From: JAWKHR01 sp041394725
GTDB lineage: Bacteria; Acidobacteriota; Vicinamibacteria; Vicinamibacterales; SCN-69-37
DNA length: 64,000 nt
Assembly: GCA_041394725.1 (NCBI GenBank)
Contig: JAWKHR010000012.1
Location: 1-64,000 of the forward strand
Direction: 5' to 3'
A program made the position numbers and the translations under genes. Below are positions 44,685 to 53,537 of the stretch, piece after piece. How positions within the stretch are numbered: the first letter of the stretch is position 1; every line of letters starts with the position of its first letter. Under the pieces are notes generated by a model, which made no database searches, was not told the origin of the DNA, and saw only the letters and a program-made list of their open reading frames with translations.

Positions 44685-44693
44685 ATCTTAGCA
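44685..44693 (-). promoter_or_regulatory. Extended -10 element of the kdsB operon
   Basis: Minus strand TGC followed by TAAGAT, five bases before GTG 44679. With a start point at about +6/+7, the GTG would be at the very 5' end. Mirrors the extended -10 of the divergent gene 41 bases away. Confidence 0.5.
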
Positions 44694-44730
44694 CGACCCG
44701 CCAGGCGTCACAGGGCCGTCACGGCCCCTG

Positions 44731-44739
44731 TGCTACGAT
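44731..44739 (+). promoter_or_regulatory. Extended -10 element of the gene at 44757
   Basis: TGC followed by TACGAT; predicted start near 44746 leaves an eleven-base leader with CGAGG. Back to back with the kdsB promoter. Inferred. Confidence 0.5.
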
Positions 44740-44756
44740 CTTTTCGAGGTTCGCGA

Positions 44757-45263
44757 ATGCACCGTCTCGCCCCCGTCCTGCTCATCGGCGGCGCGCTGCT
44801 GTTCGCCAACGGCGTCTATGCGCCGGCCGCGCCCATTCCCGCCGCCACCCCCTCCGCTCCGGATCCCGCGCTCGTCCAGGCAGCGCCGATCATGGCCGAC
44901 GTCAGCTCGCAGGTCGATCGCCTGCGGCAGCGTCGCCAGGCCACGCCGGAGGAACCGGATCTCGGACGCGACCCGTTCCGGTTCGGCCGTCCGCGTCCCA
45001 CCGAGGCGAACACGCTGCCCGTACCCGCGGCGGCGCCCGAGCCGGCCGCGCCCGTCGTCACCCTCCCGCGCTTCATCGCCGTCGTCGCCACCGAGACCGC
45101 GCAGGGGACCGTCCGCAAGGCCGTGCTCTCGCAGGGCGACGGCGTGAGGATCTATGCCGTCGGCGACACCGCCGGCGCGTTCGTGATCACGGCGATCGAC
45201 GCGTCGTCCGTCTCACTGCAGGATCCGGGCACGAGCGCCGTCTACCGACTCACCCTGCGCTGA
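44757..45263 (+). CDS. Periplasmic protein with PilP/GspC-like C-terminal beta domain
   Basis: 168 residues. Signal peptide about 1-22 (LAPVLLIGGALLFANGVYA). Pro/Ala-rich linker, then the motif DLGRDPFRFGRP (about 65-76), similar to the RRDPF-type linker of PilP, and a compact beta domain VTLPRFIAVVATETAQGTVR, KAVLSQGDGVRIYAVGDTAG, VITAIDASSVSLQDPG (about 100-165) resembling the HR domain of PilP and type II secretion GspC. Its role as a secretin-contact protein is plausible but unproved. It stands alone between kdsB and icd; no secretin gene is adjacent. Confidence 0.68.
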   Translation: MHRLAPVLLIGGALLFANGVYAPAAPIPAATPSAPDPALVQAAPIMADVSSQVDRLRQRRQATPEEPDLGRDPFRFGRPRPTEANTLPVPAAAPEPAAPVVTLPRFIAVVATETAQGTVRKAVLSQGDGVRIYAVGDTAGAFVITAIDASSVSLQDPGTSAVYRLTLR

Positions 45264-45350
45264 CGCCGGGCACGGGCGACGCCGCGTGCGGCCGGATCGC
45301 GCAATACATTGCCATCGCGCACGACGCGGAACGACTACGCTAGAATGTGC

Positions 45351-45356
45351 CGTTCG
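45351..45356 (+). promoter_or_regulatory. Putative -10 (TAGAAT) upstream of icd
   Basis: TAGAAT about 200 bases before the icd start. If used, the leader would span the two TTTTCCACA boxes at 45440-45460. No firm -35 seen. Inferred. Confidence 0.35.
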
Positions 45357-45439
45357 GCTGGCCGGCGGAGCGCGCACCAAGTTGGTGCAAAGCGCTGCGG
45401 CGGCCGGATTTCCGCGGCAAACCGTTTCGGTCGTCGGGG

Positions 45440-45460
45440 TTTTCCACAACGTTTTCCACA
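45440..45460 (+). promoter_or_regulatory. Two TTTTCCACA boxes (DnaA-box-like)
   Basis: Identical nonamers at 45440-45448 and 45452-45460, twelve bases apart, each one mismatch from TTATCCACA and matching TTWTNCACA. A TGTGAA follows at 45466. They lie between a possible promoter and icd. Could be DnaA sites controlling icd or chance; no replication genes are nearby. Confidence 0.35.
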
Positions 45461-45555
45461 GTTTCTGTGAAGAACTTGCGACGCCCGTCAGGGACGTGAC
45501 CTAAAACGGGGGAACGACGCGGAACGGTCATGGGTTCACGGACGGCGGAGGCGTG

Positions 45556-46779
45556 ATGTCCACGGGCAGCAGTGCGATCACCAGGAACGACGGCACGATG
45601 GTCGTGCCGGACCATCCCATCATTCCGTTCATCGAGGGCGACGGGACCGGGCCGGACATCTGGCGCGCCAGCGTGCGCGTGTTCGATGCGGCGGTCGAGA
45701 AGGCGTACGGCGGCACGCGGCGGATCGACTGGCGCGAGGTGCTGGCCGGCGAGAAGGCCTTCAAGCAGACGGGGAACTGGCTACCCGCCGAGACGCTCGA
45801 CGCGTTCCGGCAGTACCTCGTGGGTATCAAGGGACCGCTGACGACACCGGTCGGCGGCGGCATCCGGTCGCTCAACGTCGCGCTCCGGCAGGAACTGGAT
45901 CTCTACGTCTGCCTGCGCCCGGTCCGCTACTTCGAAGGCATGGAGACGCCGGTGCGCCGGCCGGACCTCGTCGACATGGTGATCTTCCGGGAGAACACGG
46001 AGGACATCTACGCGGGGATCGAGTTCCAGGACGGCACGCCCGAGGCCGAGGAGTTCAAGGCGCTGATCGAGAAGGCGTTCCCGGCGCGGTTCAGGAAGAT
46101 CCGGTTTCCGAAGACCGCGGGCCTCGGCATCAAGCCGATCTCCCGGGAAGGGACCGAGCGGCTGGTGCGCGCCGCCATCCGGTACGCCCTCGCGCAGGGG
46201 CGCAAGAGCCTGACGCTCGTGCACAAGGGCAACATCATGAAGTTCACCGAGGGCGCGTTCCGCGACTGGGGCTACGAGCTGGCGAAGCGCGAGTTCGGGG
46301 CGCAGGAGATCGACGGCGGGCCCTGGTGCCGCCTGCCCGAGGGCCTGGTCGTCAAGGACGTCATCGCCGACGCATTTCTGCAGCAGATCCTCACCCGGCC
46401 GGCCGAATACGACGTCATCGCGACGCCGAACCTCAACGGCGACTACATCTCGGACGCGCTGGCCGCGCAGGTCGGCGGCATCGGCATCGCGCCCGGCGGG
46501 AACATCAACTACGACACGGGCCACGCCGTCTTCGAGGCGACGCACGGCACCGCGCCCAAGTACGCGGACCAGGACAAGGTCAATCCCGGCTCGGTGATTC
46601 TCTCGGGCCAGATGATGCTCCAGTTCCTGGGCTGGCCCGAGGCCGCCGGGGTGGTCGAGTCGGCCCTGTCGAAGACGATCGCGCAGAAGCAGGTCACCTA
46701 CGACCTGGCCCGGCTGATCCCGGGCGCGACCGAGCTGAAGACGTCCGAGTTCGCGACCGCGATCATCGGCAACATGTAG
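45556..46779 (+). CDS. icd: NADP-dependent isocitrate dehydrogenase
   Basis: 407 residues from ATG 45556 (GGAG seven bases upstream). TCA enzyme producing 2-oxoglutarate. Motifs: IPFIEGDGTGPDIW (about 23-36), the substrate Ser in GGGIRSLNVALRQELDLYV (about 98-116), MVIFRENTEDIYAGIEF (about 141-157), DVIATPNLNGDYISDALAA (about 283) and HGTAPKYADQDKVNPGS (about 332), where Lys-Tyr is the NADP-type coenzyme signature. Size and motifs match the E. coli type. First of the icd-mdh-sucCD-korAB run. Confidence 0.96.
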   Translation: MSTGSSAITRNDGTMVVPDHPIIPFIEGDGTGPDIWRASVRVFDAAVEKAYGGTRRIDWREVLAGEKAFKQTGNWLPAETLDAFRQYLVGIKGPLTTPVGGGIRSLNVALRQELDLYVCLRPVRYFEGMETPVRRPDLVDMVIFRENTEDIYAGIEFQDGTPEAEEFKALIEKAFPARFRKIRFPKTAGLGIKPISREGTERLVRAAIRYALAQGRKSLTLVHKGNIMKFTEGAFRDWGYELAKREFGAQEIDGGPWCRLPEGLVVKDVIADAFLQQILTRPAEYDVIATPNLNGDYISDALAAQVGGIGIAPGGNINYDTGHAVFEATHGTAPKYADQDKVNPGSVILSGQMMLQFLGWPEAAGVVESALSKTIAQKQVTYDLARLIPGATELKTSEFATAIIGNM

Positions 46780-46823
46780 AGAGCACCATCCGGAGCACCG
46801 CAGTCAATCGAGGAGTCACGCGC

Positions 46824-47765
46824 ATGAACCGCAAGGTCACAGTCGTCGGGGGAGCAGGCAACGTCGGGGCCACGGTGGCCCGGTCCATCGCCGCCAAGGA
46901 GCTGGCCGATGTCGTCATCGTGGACATCGCGGCCGAGAAGGCGCAGGGCATCGCGCTCGACATCTTCCAGGCGTGTCCGATCGACGCGTCCGACACCCGC
47001 CTCATCGGCACCGCCGACTACGCCGCGACCGCCAACTCGGACGTGGTGGTGGTCACCTCGGGCGTGCCCCGCAAGCCGGGCATGAGCCGCGACGACCTGC
47101 TGCAGGTCAACTACAAGATCATGCAGGCGGTCACCGAGCAGGTGGTCAAGTACTCGCCGAACTGCATCATCGTGCCGGTGGCCAACCCGCTCGACGCGAT
47201 GTGCCAGGCCGTCTACCGGCTGAGCGGCTTCCCGCGCGAGCGCGTGATCGGCATGGCCGGCGTGCTCGACTCGGCGCGGATGCGGACGTTCATCGCCATG
47301 GAGCTCGATGTTTCGGTGGACAACGTTCACGCCTTCGTCCTCGGCGGACACGGCGACACGATGGTTCCGCTGCCGCGGTTCTCGACCGTGGCCGGCATCC
47401 CGCTGACCGAGCTGGTGGCGATGGGCCAGCTCTCGCAGGAGAAGCTCGACGCGATTTGCACCCGCACGGCCAATGGCGGCGCCGAGATCACCAAGCTCGT
47501 CGGCACCAGCGCCTGGTATGCCCCTGGCGCGGCGGCGGCCGAGATGGTCGAGGCCATCCTCAAGGACAAGAAGGCCATCCTGCCGTGCTCGGTGTTCCTG
47601 CAGGGCGAGTACGGCGTGAAGGACCAGTTCCTCGGCGTACCCGTGAAGCTCGGCAAGGGCGGCGCGGAGCAGATCATCGAGATCCGGCTGACCGACGAGG
47701 AGAAGACGGCGCTGATGAAGAGCGCCGCCGCGGTGAAGGAGCTGACGGCGGTGATTGGCGTCTAG
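46824..47765 (+). CDS. mdh: Malate dehydrogenase
   Basis: 313 residues, LDH-like MDH type. NAD motif VTVVGGAGNVGATVAR (about 5-20) with Asp at the end of the second strand (VIVDI, NAD preference), the mobile loop GVPRKPGMSRDDLL with substrate Arg (about 80-93), PVANPLDAMCQAVY (about 117), the second Arg in DSARMRTFIAMEL (about 149) and catalytic His in LGGHGDTMVPLPRF (about 172). 44 bases after icd. Confidence 0.97.
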   Translation: MNRKVTVVGGAGNVGATVARSIAAKELADVVIVDIAAEKAQGIALDIFQACPIDASDTRLIGTADYAATANSDVVVVTSGVPRKPGMSRDDLLQVNYKIMQAVTEQVVKYSPNCIIVPVANPLDAMCQAVYRLSGFPRERVIGMAGVLDSARMRTFIAMELDVSVDNVHAFVLGGHGDTMVPLPRFSTVAGIPLTELVAMGQLSQEKLDAICTRTANGGAEITKLVGTSAWYAPGAAAAEMVEAILKDKKAILPCSVFLQGEYGVKDQFLGVPVKLGKGGAEQIIEIRLTDEEKTALMKSAAAVKELTAVIGV

Positions 47766-47827
47766 GACGTCCCAGGACGAACTCGTCCTGATGGTCCCAG
47801 GGGGCCAGGGTCTCAGGGCTCAAAGGT

Positions 47828-47861
47828 TGGGGGGCGGTGCCGAGTTTGGTGTCGCCCCCCA
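47828..47861 (+). terminator. Stem-loop downstream of mdh
   Basis: Nine-base-pair stem TGGGGGGCG/CGCCCCCCA with a 16-base loop, 63 bases after the mdh stop. There is only a weak T run afterwards (ACTTCATTTT). It may terminate or stabilise the icd-mdh transcript; Rho-independent action is uncertain. Confidence 0.4.
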
Positions 47862-47868
47862 CTTCATT

Positions 47869-47885
47869 TTGGGGCTTCGCCCCAA
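47869..47885 (+). other. Compact hairpin TTGGGGC-TTC-GCCCCAA
   Basis: Seven perfect base pairs and a three-base loop, eight bases after the previous stem; TTTT lies on its 5' side rather than 3'. On the minus strand it would be followed by AAAA/TTTT, but no minus gene ends here. Function unknown. Confidence 0.35.
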
Positions 47886-48180
47886 GGACCCTCAGGATCT
47901 TGTGGCTTCGCGCCGGGACGCACCTCCCAGGCCCCTCCGCACCCTTGGACCCTGGCACCCTCCGGACGCTTTTGGTCCTTTGTTGGCATAGAGATCCAGC
48001 GTTGAACTTGAGCGGACAGGAGTGTAAACTCCCCCTCCCTTTGAATATCTGTGCACCCGTCGGAAGGGCGGGTCTCGGGGCAGGAATTACGGGCTGGATT
48101 CTTCCGGGCGGGCCAGGCGATCGCCGGGCACGTCCCTTGCAGTCAGGCCCGGCGGGGAAGTGACCGAAGGGAGCGTTGAC

Positions 48181-48273
48181 TTGGCACCGCTTGTGACCGT
48201 CGTGGGTTGCCTGCTGATCGCCGTGGGCCTGCTGGGCTCGGTCGTCAGCATGCAGCGCGGCGGATCCCGCTGA
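48181..48273 (+). CDS. Predicted 30-residue single-helix membrane protein
   Basis: TTG start, MAPLVTVVGCLLIAVGLLGS at the N-terminus, then a short basic tail VVSMQRGGSR. AAGGGAG lies exactly seven bases before the TTG, an ideal Shine-Dalgarno. The helix covers about residues 3-23 with Cys10. No family recognised. It sits alone 130 bases before sucC on the same strand. Support is the ribosome-binding site and composition only. Confidence 0.45.
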   Translation: MAPLVTVVGCLLIAVGLLGSVVSMQRGGSR

Positions 48274-48388
48274 GATCGTCGTCCTGATCATCGCGACACC
48301 GGCCGCCTGGCCGGCGGGTCGCGGCTGCGCCCCGGCGCCTGCCGGGCGCGCGACTCCGGCTGCAGCAAATCCACGGTTTTGCGCGTGA

Positions 48389-48394
48389 TAAACT
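48389..48394 (+). promoter_or_regulatory. Putative -10 (TAAACT) of sucC
   Basis: TGATAAACT ends nine bases before the sucC ATG, leaving a leader of about two or three bases without Shine-Dalgarno. Part of the leaderless pattern. Inferred. Confidence 0.4.
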
Positions 48395-48403
48395 GCCGCG
48401 CGC

Positions 48404-49561
<1,158 letters not shown>

Positions 49562-49682
49562 TTGCCCCGGATGCCCGACTCGCCGACGAGCCGCTCGGTC
49601 GATTGCCCGACGTCCCGATCGCCGGTTCGATGGCCCGATTCACGATTCCCCGATTGCCGATAACCGAGTCCTCCCGATCATC
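49562..49682 (+). repeat. Degenerate CGATTGCCCGA word repeats between sucC and sucD
   Basis: About 120 bases made of variants of CGATTGCC, CCCGAT and CGATTC (for example at 49562, 49600, 49617, 49627, 49637, 49645 and 49652). No coding potential or promoter was seen; sucD has no clear Shine-Dalgarno (TCCTCCCGATCATC precedes it). Confidence 0.6.
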
Positions 49683-50552
49683 ATGTCCGTACTCATCGAC
49701 AAGTCCACGCGTCTCATCGTCCAGGGCCTGACCGGCCGCGAAGGCACCTTTCACGCGCAGCAGGCCCAGGCCTACGGCACCAACGTCGTCGGGGGGGTGA
49801 CGCCCGGCAAGGGCGGCACGACCCACGAGGGCTGGCCGGTGTTCGACACGGTGGCCGACGCGGTGCGCGAGACCGGCGCCAACGCGTCGGTCATCTTCGT
49901 GCCGCCGCCCGGCGCGGCCGACGCGGTCATGGAGGCGGCGGCCGCGGGGCTGCCGCTGGCCGTCTGCATCACCGAGGGCATCCCGACGCTCGACATGATG
50001 CGGGCGTTCGCGTTCCTGCGGGGCACGCCGATGCGGCTCATCGGGCCGAACTGCCCGGGGCTCATCTCGGCCGGTCGCGCCAAGGCCGGCATCATCCCGG
50101 GACACATCTGCAAGGAGGGCCGGGTCGGCATCGTCTCGAAGAGCGGCACGCTGACTTATGAGGCCATTCATCAGCTCACGGCCCTCGGCCTGGGCCAGAC
50201 CACCTGCATCGGCATCGGCGGCGATCCGCTCATCGGCACGTCCTTCATCGACGCGCTGACGCTCTTCGCGGCCGACGACGAGACCGAGGCGGTGGTGCTC
50301 ATCGGCGAGATCGGGGGCAGCGCCGAGGAGGAGGCGGCGGCGTTCATCAAGGCGTCGTTCCGCAAGCCGGTGGTCGGCTTCATCGCGGGCCAGACGGCGC
50401 CGCCCGGGCGCCGGATGGGCCACGCCGGCGCGATCATCGCCGGTGGCAAGGGCACGGCGGCCGAGAAGATGGCGGCGCTCGCCGACGCGGGCGTCCGCGT
50501 GGTGAAGAGCCCGGCGGACATCGGCCGCGCCGTGCAGGACGCCCTCGCATAA
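49683..50552 (+). CDS. sucD: Succinyl-CoA synthetase, alpha subunit
   Basis: 289 residues. CoA-binding Rossmann domain (LIVQGLTGREGTFHAQQA, about 12-29; GVTPGKGGTTHEGWPVFDTV, about 39), IGPNCPGLISAGRAKAGIIP (about 120-139), GIVSKSGTLTYEAIHQL (about 149) and the phosphohistidine loop RRMGHAGAIIAGGKGTAAEK (about 241-260; His near 245). Partner of SucC. Confidence 0.97.
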   Translation: MSVLIDKSTRLIVQGLTGREGTFHAQQAQAYGTNVVGGVTPGKGGTTHEGWPVFDTVADAVRETGANASVIFVPPPGAADAVMEAAAAGLPLAVCITEGIPTLDMMRAFAFLRGTPMRLIGPNCPGLISAGRAKAGIIPGHICKEGRVGIVSKSGTLTYEAIHQLTALGLGQTTCIGIGGDPLIGTSFIDALTLFAADDETEAVVLIGEIGGSAEEEAAAFIKASFRKPVVGFIAGQTAPPGRRMGHAGAIIAGGKGTAAEKMAALADAGVRVVKSPADIGRAVQDALA

Positions 50553-50566
50553 CGCGCGAAACGCGT

Positions 50567-50572
50567 TATAAT
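50567..50572 (+). promoter_or_regulatory. Putative -10 (TATAAT) of korAB
   Basis: Perfect TATAAT, 18 bases before the korA ATG; start near 50579 gives a twelve-base leader with AGGAT. Suggests korAB can be transcribed separately from sucCD. No clear -35 in the GC-rich upstream. Confidence 0.5.
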
Positions 50573-50590
50573 TTGCGAGATCAGGATGGT

Positions 50591-52423
50591 ATGAGTTCAA
50601 CCCTGCCTTCGACGGAACCCGCACAGTCGTCCGGTCACTCGCACGTCGTCAACGACTTCAGCATCCAGGTCGCCACCGTCAACGGCTCCGGCAGCCAGAC
50701 GGCCAACCTCGTGCTGCTGCGTTCCATCTTCCAGATGGGCGTGCCCGTGTCGGGCAAGAACCTCTTCCCCTCGAACATCGCCGGCCTGCCGACGTGGTTC
50801 ACGATCCGCGCGAACCACAAGGGCTACATCGGCCGCAAGAAGGAGATCGACTTCCTCGTCGCGATGAACGCGGAGACGGCGAAGGACGACGTCCTGTCGC
50901 TGGATCCCGGACGGCCCGTCGTCTACGACGAGCCGCTCAAGCTCCGCGAGCTGCGCGACGACCTGATCTTCTACCCGGTGCCGTTCGACAAGCTGGTCGC
51001 CGAGGTCTGCACCGACGCCAAGCTCCGCCGCCTCGTGAAGAACATGATCTACGACGGCGTGCTCGCGCACCTGCTGTCGATCGACATCGGCGAGATGGAG
51101 AAGGCGCTCTCCAAGCAGCTCGGCCACAAGCCGAAGGCGATGCAGCTCAACATGGGCGCGCTCGAGATCGGCCTCAAGTACGCCGCCGAGCACTGCGAGA
51201 AGCGCGACCCGTTCCGGATCGAGCGGCTGGACAAGACGGCCGGCCAGATCCTGGTCGAGGGCAACGCCGCCTCGGCGATGGGCTGCATGTTCGCCGGCGT
51301 CACGGTCTGCGCCTGGTACCCGATCACGCCGTCGTCGTCGCTGCCCGAGTCGCTCATCGGCTACATGCGCAAGTACCGCATGGACCCGGAGACGGGGAAG
51401 GCGACCTTCGCGATCGTGCAGGCCGAGGACGAGATTGCCGCGCTCGGCATGGTGATCGGCGCGAGCTGGGCCGGCGCCCGCGCGATGACGTCCACGTCGG
51501 GCCCGGGCATCTCGCTGATGTCGGAGTTCGCCGGCCTGTCCTACTACGCCGAGGTGCCCGCGGTGGTGTTCGACATCCAGCGCGTCGGCCCCTCGACGGG
51601 CCTGCCGACCCGCACCGCACAGGGCGACCTGCTGTTCACCGCGGTCAACTCGCACGGCGACACCAAGCACCCGATGCTGCTGCCGTCGTCGGTCGAGGAG
51701 TGCTACTCGATGGCGATGGAGGCGTTCGACCTGTCCGAGCGCCTGCAGTCGATCGTCTACGTGATGAGCGACCTCGACCTCGGCATGAACACCTGGATGT
51801 CGGCGCCGTTCCCGTACCCGGACAAGCCCATCGACCGCGGCAAGGTGCTCGACGAGGCGAAGGTCCGCCAGCTCGGCGCCGAGTGGGGCCGCTACAAGGA
51901 CGTGGACGGCGACGGCATCCCGTGGCGCTCGCTGCCCGACACGCCGGCGCCCGCGTCGTTCACCCGCGGCTCCGGCCACAACGCGATGGCGCAGTACTCC
52001 GAGCGGCCCGACGACTACGCCGGCAACATGGAGCGGCTGGCCCGCAAGTTCGACACGGCCCGTACGCTCGTGCCGCCGCCCGTCATCGACCGGGTGGACG
52101 GGGCGAAGATCGGCATCATCGCCTTCGGCTCCAGCCACTGGGCGGTCGAGGAGGCGCGCGACCAGCTCCGCGACGAGAACGGCATCCGGGTGTCCTACCT
52201 GCGGCTGCGCGCGTATCCGTTCACCCCGGCCGTGGACGAGTTCATCCGGCAGCACGACCGCGTCTACGTCGTCGAGCAGAACCGCGACGCCCAGATGCGC
52301 AGCCTGCTGCTCATCGACGGCGAGCCGGAATACGCGGTCCGGCTGCGCAGCGTCCTCCATTTCAACGGTCTGCCGATCGACGCCCGGAGCGTCACCGACG
52401 GCATCCTGGCCCAGGAAAAGTAG
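50591..52423 (+). CDS. korA: 2-oxoglutarate:ferredoxin oxidoreductase, fused gamma-alpha subunit
   Basis: 610 residues from ATG 50591. N-terminal gamma domain (about 20-215; VATVNGSGSQTANLVLLRSI, FPSNIAGLPTWFTIRANHKG) is fused to the alpha/pyrimidine domain (about 215-420; GNAASAMGCMFAGVTVCAWY, YPITPSSSLPESLIGYM, IVQAEDEIAALGMVIGASWA, GARAMTSTSGPGISLMSEFA) and a C-terminal domain (about 500-610). This layout is typical of two-subunit KOR/VOR-type enzymes. With TCA neighbours the substrate is most likely 2-oxoglutarate; other 2-oxoacids cannot be excluded. Electron acceptor is ferredoxin. Confidence 0.92.
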   Translation: MSSTLPSTEPAQSSGHSHVVNDFSIQVATVNGSGSQTANLVLLRSIFQMGVPVSGKNLFPSNIAGLPTWFTIRANHKGYIGRKKEIDFLVAMNAETAKDDVLSLDPGRPVVYDEPLKLRELRDDLIFYPVPFDKLVAEVCTDAKLRRLVKNMIYDGVLAHLLSIDIGEMEKALSKQLGHKPKAMQLNMGALEIGLKYAAEHCEKRDPFRIERLDKTAGQILVEGNAASAMGCMFAGVTVCAWYPITPSSSLPESLIGYMRKYRMDPETGKATFAIVQAEDEIAALGMVIGASWAGARAMTSTSGPGISLMSEFAGLSYYAEVPAVVFDIQRVGPSTGLPTRTAQGDLLFTAVNSHGDTKHPMLLPSSVEECYSMAMEAFDLSERLQSIVYVMSDLDLGMNTWMSAPFPYPDKPIDRGKVLDEAKVRQLGAEWGRYKDVDGDGIPWRSLPDTPAPASFTRGSGHNAMAQYSERPDDYAGNMERLARKFDTARTLVPPPVIDRVDGAKIGIIAFGSSHWAVEEARDQLRDENGIRVSYLRLRAYPFTPAVDEFIRQHDRVYVVEQNRDAQMRSLLLIDGEPEYAVRLRSVLHFNGLPIDARSVTDGILAQEK

Positions 52424-52435
52424 GGTCCGAGACTC

Positions 52436-53458
52436 ATGGCCACACGCACGAACCGCATCAACCTCGAGGTCACCCAGTACCGCGGCTCGAAGACGACGCT
52501 CTGCGCCGGCTGCGGGCACAACGCCATCTCCGAGCGCATCATCGACGCGTTCTTCGAGATGGGCGTCGATCCGCACAAGGTGCTGAAGTTCTCCGGCATC
52601 GGCTGCTCCAGCAAGAGCCCGGCCTACTTCCTCAGCCCGTCGCACGGCTTCAACTCGGTGCACGGCCGGATGCCGTCGGTCGCCACCGGCGCGATGCTCG
52701 CCAACAAGACGATGCTCGCGATCGGCGTCAGCGGCGACGGCGACACCGGCGCGATCGGGGCGGGGCAGTTCGTCCACCTGATGCGGCGGAACCTGCCGAT
52801 CATCTACATCATCGAGGACAACGGCTGCTACGGCCTGACCAAGGGCCAGTTCTCGCCGACCGCCGACCTCGGATCAAAGGCCAAGAACGGCGTCGTCAAC
52901 GACCTGCCGCCGCTCGACACCTGCGCGCTGGCCATCGAGCTGGGCGCGTCGTTCGTCGCCCGCTCGTTCTCCGGCGACAAGAAGCAGCTGCTCGCCGTCC
53001 TCAAGGCGGCGATTGCGCACCGCGGGACGTCGATGATCGACGTCATCTCGCCGTGCGTCACCTTCAACGACCACGTCGGCTCGACCAAGAGCTACGCCTA
53101 CGTGAAGGACCACGACGAGCCGCTCGGCGAGATCAGCTTCGTCCCGTACTTCGAGGACATCTCGATCGACTACGAGCCCGGCTCGACGACCAACGTGACC
53201 ATGCACGACGGGTCGCACCTGCTGCTTCGCAAGGTCGCCGAGGACTACAACCCGACCGACAAGATCTCGGCGCTGCGCCTGCTCCACGAGACCTCGCGGC
53301 GCGGCGAGTTCGCCACCGGCGTCATCTACATCGAGCCCGACAAGGACGACTTCCTCGACACGCTCAACGTCGTCGACGAGCCGCTGGCCTTCCTGCCGGC
53401 CGACAAGATCCGCCCGCCCAGCCGCGTGCTCGATGAGCTGATGGAAGAACTCCAGTAG
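52436..53458 (+). CDS. korB: 2-oxoglutarate:ferredoxin oxidoreductase, beta subunit
   Basis: 340 residues; binds TPP and one 4Fe-4S cluster. Cys ligands in TTLCAGCGHNAI (about 21-32) and GIGCSSKSPAYF (about 59), plus a Cys near 206 (ISPCVTFNDH). TPP-Mg motif SGDGDTGAIGAGQFVHL (about 99-115) with ..EDNGCYGLTKGQFSPT (about 126). Twelve bases after korA. The stop codon overlaps the AGGGTCCTG repeat. Confidence 0.94.
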   Translation: MATRTNRINLEVTQYRGSKTTLCAGCGHNAISERIIDAFFEMGVDPHKVLKFSGIGCSSKSPAYFLSPSHGFNSVHGRMPSVATGAMLANKTMLAIGVSGDGDTGAIGAGQFVHLMRRNLPIIYIIEDNGCYGLTKGQFSPTADLGSKAKNGVVNDLPPLDTCALAIELGASFVARSFSGDKKQLLAVLKAAIAHRGTSMIDVISPCVTFNDHVGSTKSYAYVKDHDEPLGEISFVPYFEDISIDYEPGSTTNVTMHDGSHLLLRKVAEDYNPTDKISALRLLHETSRRGEFATGVIYIEPDKDDFLDTLNVVDEPLAFLPADKIRPPSRVLDELMEELQ

Positions 53459-53481
53459 GGTCCTGAGGGTCCTGGGACCCT
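53457..53481 (+). repeat. AGGGTCCTG direct repeat with inverted GGACCCT over the korB stop
   Basis: AGGGTCCTG at 53457-53465 and 53466-53474 followed by GGACCCT (53475-53481). AGGGTCC-TG-GGACCCT is a perfect seven-base-pair palindrome with two-base centre. Similar CCAGGG/GGACCC words follow mdh. No T run, so not a canonical terminator. Confidence 0.6.
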
Positions 53482-53537
53482 CCACTCCGCCTTTTCTCCG
53501 ACCCCCGTCGTCCTACCAGGCATCCACGGAGGTGGCC

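Larger units (their letters stand above)
47766..48403. other. mdh-sucC intergenic region, 638 bases
   Basis: Holds two hairpins shortly after mdh, then a degenerate stretch of CCC/GGG words (CCAGGG, GGACCC, CTCAGG) up to about 47965, a probable 30-codon gene at 48181-48273 and a -10-like TAAACT just before sucC. The region between about 47990 and 48160 shows nothing I can assign. Confidence 0.6.

Noticed and set aside
45264..45555. Replication origin around the TTTTCCACA boxes
   Set aside because: Only two boxes, no AT-rich unwinding region and no dnaA, dnaN, gyrB or rpmH nearby.
47828..47885. Strong Rho-independent terminator after mdh
   Set aside because: Two good stems are present, but neither is followed by a real T run on the plus strand, so only a low-confidence structural call is given.
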